64,000 nucleotides of DNA, from NCBI GenBank assembly GCA_963747425.1, contig CAVVFJ010000001.1, forward strand, positions 62,001-126,000, written 5' to 3'. Below are positions 58,046 through 64,000 of this stretch, piece by piece. Both the position numbers and the translations under genes were made by a program. The notes under the pieces were generated by a model. It ran no database searches, had not been told where the DNA came from, and worked only from the letters and a program-made list of their open reading frames with translations. This DNA is from DASUPK01 sp963747425. Lineage in GTDB: Bacteria > Actinomycetota > Thermoleophilia > Solirubrobacterales > 70-9. Position 1 is the first letter of the stretch. Each line of letters begins with the position of its first letter.

Positions 58046-60378
58046 CCGACAAGACGAACGGCGAGGCGCTCGCCGACGGCCAGGCCGTCCGCGATCAGGA
58101 TCGTCGGGGTCACACGCGCGTCGGCGAGCCCGCCGGCAAGTCGAGCACGCCCCGGGCCGACTCGATCACCCGTGAGCTGACCGCCGACCAGCGCGCCCTC
58201 CTCGGCGACCTCTTCGCCGTGATCGGGGAGCACAAGTCCGACGGGGCGGAGCCGGTCGACCGGCAGGAGATCGAGCGCGCCTTCGCCTTCGCCTGCGAAA
58301 GCCACGCGGGCCAGGAGCGCCGCTCCGGCGAGGACTTCATCACCCACCCGCTCGGTGTTGCCCGGATCTGCGCCGGCCTGCGGCTCGATACGGCGACGCT
58401 TTGCGCGGCCCTCCTCCATGACACGGTCGAGGACACCAGCGCGAGCCTGGAGCAGGTCCGCGACGACTTCGGCGACGAGATCGCCCAGCTGGTCGATGGC
58501 GTCACCAAGCTCACCGAGATCACCTTCAAGAGCCGTGACGAGAGGCAGGCCGAGAACTACCGGAAGATGATGGTGGCGATGGCCACCGACGTCAGGGTGA
58601 TCCTGATCAAGCTGGCCGACCGACTGCACAACATGCGCACGATCGGCGCGCTGCCCAAGCAGAAGCAGCAGGAGAAGGCGCGCGAGACGCTCGAGATCTT
58701 CGCCCCGCTGGCGCACCGCCTCGGGATCCACGCGATCAAGTGGGAGCTTGAGGATCTCTCCTTCGCGACGCTCCACCCCCGCAAGTACGACGAGATCAAG
58801 GAGCTGGTCGCGCAGCAGCGCACCGAGCGGGAGCGCTACGTCGAGGGAGCGGGCGAGTTCCTGGCGAAGGAGCTGGCCAAGGTCGGGATCGATGCCGAGA
58901 TCTCGGGCCGCGCCAAGCACTTCTACTCGATCTACACGAAGATGACCCGCAAGGGCCGGGAGTTCAACGAGATCTTCGACCTGACCGCCATGCGGGTCCT
59001 GGTCGGGTCCGTCAAGGACTGCTACGGCGCGATCGGGATCGTCCACTCGCTCTGGAAGCCGCTGCCGGGCCGCTTCAAGGACTTCGTCGCGATGCCCAAG
59101 GCGAACGCCTACCAGGCACTCCACACCACCGTGATTGGACCGGAGGGACGCCCGCTCGAGATCCAGATCCGCACGCCGGAGATGCACGAGCTCGCCGAGT
59201 ACGGGATCGCCGCGCACGTGATCTACAAGGAGGGCACCTCCTCCGGCGACCCGAGCAAGGAGAAGATGACCTGGCTCCGCCAGCTGATCGAGAACGAGCA
59301 GGACCAGGGGCCGAAGGCGTTCCTCGACGCGCTCAAGGTCGATCTCTTCGAGGACGAGGTATTCGTCTTCACGCCGAAGGGCGAGGTGAAGAACCTGGCG
59401 GCCGGATCGACCCCGCTCGACTTCGCGTACTCGATCCATACCGACGTCGGCCACCACTGCGTCGGGTCGAAGGTGAACGGGAAGATCGTCCCGCTCCACT
59501 ACCAGCTGCGCAGCGGCGACATCGTCGAGGTCCTGACCGCCAAGCAGGGCCGCGGGCCCTCGCGCGACTGGCTCAAGCTCGTCAGGACGAACCGCGCCCG
59601 CAACAAGATCCGGGCCTGGTTCTCACGGGAGGGGCGCGAGGACGCCGAGCACGAGGGCCGCGATCAGCTCGCCCAAGCGTTCAAGAAGCGCGGCCTGCCC
59701 TATCCGAAGCTCGCCGGCTCCCCGCTGCTCGTCGACGTGATCCGCGAGATGGGCTTCCGCAAGGCGGACGACTTCTACATCGCCCTCGGCCAGTCGAAGG
59801 TCTCCACCAAGGTCGTCACCAACAAGGTGCTGCAGCGCCTGAAGCGCGGGGAGGCCGTCGAGGAGGAGCCGGCGGAGGGCCTGATCAAGGGGACCGACGA
59901 CGCGAGGCGGCGCACGCGCGAGGCCACCAGCTTCGGAATCAAGGTCAAGGGGATCGAGGACGTCGCCGTGCGTCTCGCGAAGTGCTGCCGGCCGGTCCCG
60001 GGAGACAAGATCGTCGGATACGTGTCTCTCGGCCGCGGGATCACCGTCCACCGCGAGGACTGCCGCAACGTCGCGGCGCTGAAGAAGGCCCCCGAGCGGT
60101 TCACCGAGGTGAGCTGGGACGGCGACAACGAGTCCTCGTACCGGGTGGAGCTCCAGGTCGATGCCTGGGACCGAACGCGCCTCCTCGAAGACCTATCGCG
60201 CACCTTCGCGGAGGCGGGCCTGAACATCCTGGAGGCGCGATGCACGACCAAGCACCCGATGGTGAAGAACCGCTTCGTCCTCGAGGTGGGGGACACCGAG
60301 CAGCTCAAGCAGTGCATCTCGCGGCTTCGAAACGTCGACTCGGTCTTCGACGCATACCGGGTCACGCCGACCGCCTGA
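58018..60378 (+). CDS. relA: RelA/SpoT bifunctional (p)ppGpp synthetase/hydrolase
   Basis: Full Rel protein: HD hydrolase domain (ITHPLGVARICAGLRLDTAT, CAALLHDTVEDT), synthetase domain (FYSIYTKMTRKGREFNEIFD, PKANAYQALHTTV), TGS (VFVFTPKGEVKNLAAGSTPL), zinc-finger-like CCRPVPGDKIVGYV and C-terminal ACT (VELQVDAWDRTRLLEDLSRT). Homology begins at about ITRELTADQRALLGD, yet no ATG/GTG/TTG lies between recJ's late codons and GTG 58219. AGGAGG at 58005-58010 sits seven bases before ATT 58018, the start proposed. 786 residues. Confidence 0.9.
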   Translation: MPAKQSTGVTDKTNGEALADGQAVRDQDRRGHTRVGEPAGKSSTPRADSITRELTADQRALLGDLFAVIGEHKSDGAEPVDRQEIERAFAFACESHAGQERRSGEDFITHPLGVARICAGLRLDTATLCAALLHDTVEDTSASLEQVRDDFGDEIAQLVDGVTKLTEITFKSRDERQAENYRKMMVAMATDVRVILIKLADRLHNMRTIGALPKQKQQEKARETLEIFAPLAHRLGIHAIKWELEDLSFATLHPRKYDEIKELVAQQRTERERYVEGAGEFLAKELAKVGIDAEISGRAKHFYSIYTKMTRKGREFNEIFDLTAMRVLVGSVKDCYGAIGIVHSLWKPLPGRFKDFVAMPKANAYQALHTTVIGPEGRPLEIQIRTPEMHELAEYGIAAHVIYKEGTSSGDPSKEKMTWLRQLIENEQDQGPKAFLDALKVDLFEDEVFVFTPKGEVKNLAAGSTPLDFAYSIHTDVGHHCVGSKVNGKIVPLHYQLRSGDIVEVLTAKQGRGPSRDWLKLVRTNRARNKIRAWFSREGREDAEHEGRDQLAQAFKKRGLPYPKLAGSPLLVDVIREMGFRKADDFYIALGQSKVSTKVVTNKVLQRLKRGEAVEEEPAEGLIKGTDDARRRTREATSFGIKVKGIEDVAVRLAKCCRPVPGDKIVGYVSLGRGITVHREDCRNVAALKKAPERFTEVSWDGDNESSYRVELQVDAWDRTRLLEDLSRTFAEAGLNILEARCTTKHPMVKNRFVLEVGDTEQLKQCISRLRNVDSVFDAYRVTPTA

Positions 60379-60422
60379 GCGATTCGCCAATCCCTACGGG
60401 CAAATCTCGCGTATAAATCCAC

Positions 60423-61112
60423 GTGGTGCTGAAGTCCAGGGACGGAATGAGGAGGCTGGGAATGGTCGCGGGCCTGACCGTCGCCGGCTTGCTGTTCGCC
60501 GGCGGAATCGCCCTCGCGGCCTCGCAGACCATCGTCGCCCAGGTCGACGACACCTACAACGCCCCGACCTACACCACCGACCAGGGCGGGGTCGTCCAGT
60601 TCAACGTCACGGGCAGCACCCACAACGTCACCGCCCACCAGAACGGCCCCGATGGGGGCGCACTGTTCCGAACGCCCACGATCTCCGGCGGCACGACCGG
60701 CGTCCAGGGCACCCAGTACCTGAGCGCCGGCGACTACACCTTCTTCTGCTCGGTTCACCCGAGCACGATGCAGGCGACGCTTCACGTCACCTCCAACGGG
60801 GCTCCGCAGGCTCGTCCCTCCGCCACCGTCAGAGTCCGAAGCAAGAAGCTCGCCAAGGTGAGCAAGAAGGGAATCCTGGTTGCGATCAACGCGACGGCGA
60901 AGGTCGACGGCGCTTCGCTGGTCGCCAAGCTCGGCAAGGCCACGATCGGCAAGGTCAACGGCCTCGCGTTCGCCGCGGGTCAGGCATTCGAGACCATTCG
61001 GCTGAGCAAGACCGGTAAGGCGAAGCTCCGCAAGAAGAAGAAGGCCACCGTCAAGGTCACGGCGGACATCCCGTTCGGGTCGCCGGCGACCGCCAAGAAG
61101 AAGCTCACCTAG
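60423..61112 (+). CDS. Secreted cupredoxin (plastocyanin-like) protein
   Basis: 229 residues. After a signal peptide (GLTVAGLLFAGGIALAASQ), residues 35-120 form a blue-copper-like domain with ligands His (STHNVTAHQ), Cys-x2-His and Met (FFCSVHPSTM). A Lys-rich C-terminal beta domain follows (LAKVSKKGILVAINATAKVD, KLRKKKKATVKV). An extracellular electron carrier or copper binder is inferred. GTG 60423 used; ATG 60447 or 60462 possible. Overlaps the convergent HIT stop by four bases. Confidence 0.82.
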   Translation: MVLKSRDGMRRLGMVAGLTVAGLLFAGGIALAASQTIVAQVDDTYNAPTYTTDQGGVVQFNVTGSTHNVTAHQNGPDGGALFRTPTISGGTTGVQGTQYLSAGDYTFFCSVHPSTMQATLHVTSNGAPQARPSATVRVRSKKLAKVSKKGILVAINATAKVDGASLVAKLGKATIGKVNGLAFAAGQAFETIRLSKTGKAKLRKKKKATVKVTADIPFGSPATAKKKLT

Positions 61113-61540
61113 CTCCGCGCGACCGCCTTCCGGACCCGCTCGGCAACCTCTCGCATCTCCTTCTCGGAGCCGTATTTCGTCCGCGGCCAGAAGAAGCCAC
61201 GCAGCCCATCCTTCGGCTTGCGCGGGACCACGTGCACGTGCAGGTGGGGAACGCTCTGGCTGACGACGTTGTTGAGCGCCACGAAGGAGCCGGGCTTCTT
61301 CATCGCCCTGGGAATGGCTTCGGACAGCCGCTTGGCGTTGGCGAACAGAGGGCCGACCAGCTCGCCCGGGAGGTCCGCCAGGGTCTCGTGGTGGTCGCGC
61401 GGTACCAGCAGCGAGTGCCCGGGAAAGAGGGGGCGGTTGTCAAGGAACGCGAGGGTGAGCTCATCCTCGAACACCAGATGGGCGGACTCGTCCCCGGCGA
61501 CGATCTGACAGAAGCGACACTTAGGGTCCCCCTTGGCCAC
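61109..61540 (-). CDS. HIT family hydrolase
   Basis: 143 residues. It has CRFCQIVAGDESAHLVFEDE near the start and the histidine triad PHLHVHVVPR. Members hydrolyse dinucleoside polyphosphates or nucleotide conjugates. GTG 61540 is chosen, since a start at 61597 would run into the divergent gene at 61579. The C-terminal FFWPRTKYGSEKEM is typical of actinobacterial copies. Confidence 0.9.
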   Translation of the reverse strand: MAKGDPKCRFCQIVAGDESAHLVFEDELTLAFLDNRPLFPGHSLLVPRDHHETLADLPGELVGPLFANAKRLSEAIPRAMKKPGSFVALNNVVSQSVPHLHVHVVPRKPKDGLRGFFWPRTKYGSEKEMREVAERVRKAVARS

Positions 61541-61578
61541 GTCCCGCGATACTGTCAGAGCGCGGGGAGGAGAGAACG

Positions 61579-62040
61579 TTGACTCGATCCAAGACATTTC
61601 GCAGGACGGCGACTCTCATGCCGCTGACCATCCTGCTCATGGTCGCCGGGTGGACGGTCACGGCCGGAGCCGGGACCCCGATCAAGACCGGCAAGTACAC
61701 CGGCGCGACCACCCAGGCGGCGATCGTCGCGCCCTACAACTCGATCGAGTTCACGGTCAAGAAGGGGAAGGTCAAGCTGACGACCGAGCCCAGCGTCGCC
61801 TTCGGGGACTGCATCTCGACCCCCGTCTTCACGCTGGGCGGCACCACGTCTTCCAAGAAGCTCGGCAAGGACCGCGCGTTCACCCTCACGCACACGTTCA
61901 TAGGCAACAAGATCGACAAGATCCACGGCAAGTTCGTCAGCTCGAACGAGGTCGAGGGCTACGCGATCTACCACTTCCAGTCGCAGGACCTCTGCTCAGG
62001 GGGAAAGAGCAAGGTCAACTTCTCAGCGAAGCACAAATAG
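61579..62040 (+). CDS. Secreted protein of unknown function, 153 aa
   Basis: TTG start with GGGGAGGAGAG upstream. The signal peptide (TLMPLTILLMVAGWTVTAGA) is followed by a small beta-rich domain with GKYTGATTQ, IEFTVKKGKVKL, two cysteines (GDCIST, DLCSGG) and a C-terminal KVNFSAKHK. Resembles other one-domain secreted Solirubrobacterales proteins. The stop touches the convergent lipid-kinase stop. Confidence 0.72.
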   Translation: MTRSKTFRRTATLMPLTILLMVAGWTVTAGAGTPIKTGKYTGATTQAAIVAPYNSIEFTVKKGKVKLTTEPSVAFGDCISTPVFTLGGTTSSKKLGKDRAFTLTHTFIGNKIDKIHGKFVSSNEVEGYAIYHFQSQDLCSGGKSKVNFSAKHK

Positions 62041-63054
62041 CTAGGCAACGATCGTCAAGGCACCGGGGTTCACGCCGAAGCTGAGCTCGGTGTGCTCGCC
62101 GATGTAGTCGCCGTCGACCTGCACGGGGAAGGGACGGGGCTGGCCGTCCTCGTCCATCGAGATCGAGCGCACCATCGCCTCCCCGACGTCGTCGAACTCG
62201 TCGATCTGCCGGTGATTCGAGGCGTGCAGCCGGCGGCTCAGCACCCGGGTCGCGATCGGCAGCATGTCCCGCTGCTTGGCCCGATGCAGCAGGGCCATCG
62301 AGAGCGTGCCGTCATCGAGGCGGATGTCCTCGCAGATGCGAATCGGGATGTTCGCGAAGTAGGTGAAGGGATCGGAGTTCTGCGCGATGGCGGTCACGCC
62401 CTCATGCCTTTCGCCCTCGAGCTCGAGCTCGAGCCGGACCGGGTTTCGCAGGTAGTGGCGGTAGAAGCCGGTGATCGCGGCCCAGGTGTAGTACCACTGG
62501 CGCGCTCGGGCCTTGAGCCGCGGGTGGGCGTCGACTCGCTTCACGACCGTCGCGTCCAGCCCGACCCCGCAGGCGAAGACGAAGTGACGGCCGTTGCAGC
62601 GGCCGAGGTCGATCTTGCGCGGGTTGAAGTCATCGGCGAGCCCGATCAGGTGCTCGGTCGCGTCGACCACGTCATTGGGGATGCCGAGCGTCCGGCAGAC
62701 GACGTTGGTCGAGCCGCCCGGCAGCACGGAGACTGGGACATCGGTCCCGGCCAGGCCGTTCGCCACCTCGTTGAGAGTCCCGTCCCCGCCGAAGGCGACG
62801 ACGATGTCGTAGCCGCCGTGCCGCGCCTCCCGGCCGATCTCGATTGCGTGCTCCGCGGCCTCCGTGTCGACGGCCTCGACGTCGTAGCGGGCCTGCAGCG
62901 CGTAGACGACGAGGTTCTTGAGCCGGTCGGAGACCGTCGTCGCGTACGGGTTGACGATGATCAGCATCCGCTTGCGGTCGGCGTCCGGCGTCAGGGGCAC
63001 GGCGGCAGCCGCCGGCGCGGGCTCTCTGCTGGCAGGGGCAATCGTCGGCGCCAC
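62041..63054 (-). CDS. Diacylglycerol kinase family protein (soluble)
   Basis: 337 residues without membrane helices. It has the DAGK core: MLIIVNPYATTVSDRLKNLV, VAFGGDGTLNEVANGLAG, LPGGSTNVVCRTLG, and a C-terminal PVQVDGDYIGEHTELSFGV. Likely phosphorylates diacylglycerol or a related lipid. Second lipid kinase here besides 24150; that one has four N-terminal helices. GTG start at 63054. It is 7 bases beyond the MBL gene stop, so co-transcribed. Confidence 0.9.
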   Translation of the reverse strand: MAPTIAPASREPAPAAAAVPLTPDADRKRMLIIVNPYATTVSDRLKNLVVYALQARYDVEAVDTEAAEHAIEIGREARHGGYDIVVAFGGDGTLNEVANGLAGTDVPVSVLPGGSTNVVCRTLGIPNDVVDATEHLIGLADDFNPRKIDLGRCNGRHFVFACGVGLDATVVKRVDAHPRLKARARQWYYTWAAITGFYRHYLRNPVRLELELEGERHEGVTAIAQNSDPFTYFANIPIRICEDIRLDDGTLSMALLHRAKQRDMLPIATRVLSRRLHASNHRQIDEFDDVGEAMVRSISMDEDGQPRPFPVQVDGDYIGEHTELSFGVNPGALTIVA

Positions 63055-63061
63055 GATTCTT

Positions 63062-64000
63062 CTAACCCCCGCTCGGGACCGGGTTACCGCCGGGGATCAG
63101 GTCTCCCAGCCGATCGGCGGGCAGGTCCGAGGTGGCCTCGTAGCGCACCACCTCGCCATCCTCGACCTCGCGGACATGGCCGGCGTTGACGAGCAGGTCG
63201 ACATGCCCGATCACCTCGGAGAGCGTCAGGAACGCCTGGGTGACGGCGACGTCGCCCCACATCGCCTGGGCCAGCTCATGGCCGGTTCGCGACTCCTCCG
63301 CGATCAGGCCGTAGAGCTTCTCCGCGCGTCGCTGATACATCGCGAAGCGCTGGTCGATCAGGGCACGGTGGCCGGTGATCGGCTCTCCGTGACCGGAGAG
63401 GACGATCTCCGCCGGCAGCTCGCGGGTTCGCTTCAGCGACTCCAGGTAGGTGACGAGCGCCTGGGTGCGCTCGCCTGAGCCGTCGAGCGGGCGGGAGATC
63501 AGCGGGTTCGAGGAGATGTGCTTGATCAGGTGGTCGGCGGCGATCAGGATCCGCCGGTCCTCGTCCCAGAAGACCGTGTCCGAGGGGCTGTGTCCCGGTC
63601 GGTGCTGAACCTCGAGCCGCCGATCTCGCAGCTCGAGCACCTCACCGTCGGCCAGGGGCCTGGTCACGTGCGCCTTCGCGCCCCAGGCTCGGAAGCTGCC
63701 GGTCACCTGGCGCAGCGCGGTGACCACCTCCTCCGAGATCCCGTGGCGGCGCATCAGCGCTGCCGCCTCCTCGTCGTCGCGCTCCGCGTCGTTCCCGTAG
63801 TTCTCGACGAACGGGGCGAGCAGGTCGAGCGCCGCCACCTCCGCTCCCGAGCGCTTGGCCACGATGTCCACGAGCCCGAGGTGGTCGATGTGCTGGTGGG
63901 TGATGATCACCAGCTCGATCTCCTCGATCCCGTGGCCGAGCGCCTCGAGCTGGCGCTCCAGCTCGTCCAGGGCCTTGCCGGAATTGGGCCCACCGTCGAT
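63062..64000 (-). CDS. MBL-fold metallo-hydrolase (5' partial)
   Basis: The frame is open to the window edge, giving 312 residues without the N-terminus. Metal motif THQHIDHLGLV (HxHxDH), then VQHRPGHSPSDTVFWDEDRR (second His and Asp region) and VLSGHGEPITGHRALI. A C-terminal winged-helix-like part (GDVAVTQAFLTLSEVIGHVD, then LLVNAGHVREVED) suggests the LACTB2/RNase-Z-like hydrolase group. Substrate unknown. Confidence 0.88.
   Translation of the reverse strand: MDGGPNSGKALDELERQLEALGHGIEEIELVIITHQHIDHLGLVDIVAKRSGAEVAALDLLAPFVENYGNDAERDDEEAAALMRRHGISEEVVTALRQVTGSFRAWGAKAHVTRPLADGEVLELRDRRLEVQHRPGHSPSDTVFWDEDRRILIAADHLIKHISSNPLISRPLDGSGERTQALVTYLESLKRTRELPAEIVLSGHGEPITGHRALIDQRFAMYQRRAEKLYGLIAEESRTGHELAQAMWGDVAVTQAFLTLSEVIGHVDLLVNAGHVREVEDGEVVRYEATSDLPADRLGDLIPGGNPVPSGG

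Noticed and set aside
1..64000. CRISPR array, insertion sequence or prophage
   Set aside because: No regularly spaced repeats, transposase or phage structural genes were seen on reading both strands.

Overview
The window is GC-rich, densely packed bacterial chromosome with many GTG and TTG starts, 1-14 bp gene overlaps, few insertions, no rRNA and no CRISPR array. Gene content points to Actinomycetota, most likely class Thermoleophilia (Solirubrobacterales-like). Grounds are a fused secDF, an ECF42-type sigma factor next to a DGPF protein, secreted proteins with Lys-rich C-termini, DUF6325 and DUF7144 proteins, and the order yebC-ruvCAB-secDF-recJ-relA. Genus cannot be set from sequence alone.

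Layout. 1-7.7 kb is genome maintenance: Nudix hydrolase (5' cut by the window), xerD, mutM, a P1 peptidase, recO, an SDR, a dGTPase-like protein and dnaG. 7.8-15 kb is mixed: an HTH/HNH protein, tRNA-Asn, two glycosyltransferases, a second SDR, a thioredoxin-like lipoprotein, an orphan Hpt protein, a CAU tRNA and a secreted protein. 15-20.6 kb holds a Crp/Fnr regulator, HdeD, a K+ channel, a broken cupin gene, TetR/DUF2867 and a VOC/flavoprotein operon. 20.6-36.1 kb begins with greA and is otherwise rich in envelope and stress genes: flippase-like protein, SHOCT/DUF6325/lipid kinase/PAP2, GAP, ClC, LuxR/DUF2252, ECF42/DGPF, and GadB with DUF7144. 37.4-43 kb is an RpiR regulator followed by a tightly overlapping operon: receiver-PIG-L deacetylase fusion, ATP-grasp, PHP hydrolase, processive GT2 synthase and a small membrane protein. 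43-50 kb is pdxST, an M29 aminopeptidase, yebC and ruvCAB. 50-64 kb is secDF, a metallophosphoesterase, recJ, relA/spoT, cupredoxin, HIT, lipid kinase and an MBL hydrolase cut by the window end.

Highest-value observations: (1) an in-frame, hairpin-forming coding element (KRVAPGGAPS) inside two unrelated genes, xerD and recJ, with mostly synonymous differences and one compensatory base pair; (2) a 17-bp dyad, TCACCC-N8-TGA, at five gene-proximal positions plus one degenerate copy, all at the envelope/stress genes between 21 and 36 kb, which looks like one regulon; (3) the receiver-PIG-L/ATP-grasp/PHP/GT2 operon, a candidate phospho-regulated glycan system; (4) two structured intergenic regions, one showing an anti-Shine-Dalgarno loop, the other ahead of pdxST; (5) apparent AUU and AUC starts for relA/spoT and the sigma factor; (6) REP-like direct repeats around a DUF559 nuclease remnant.
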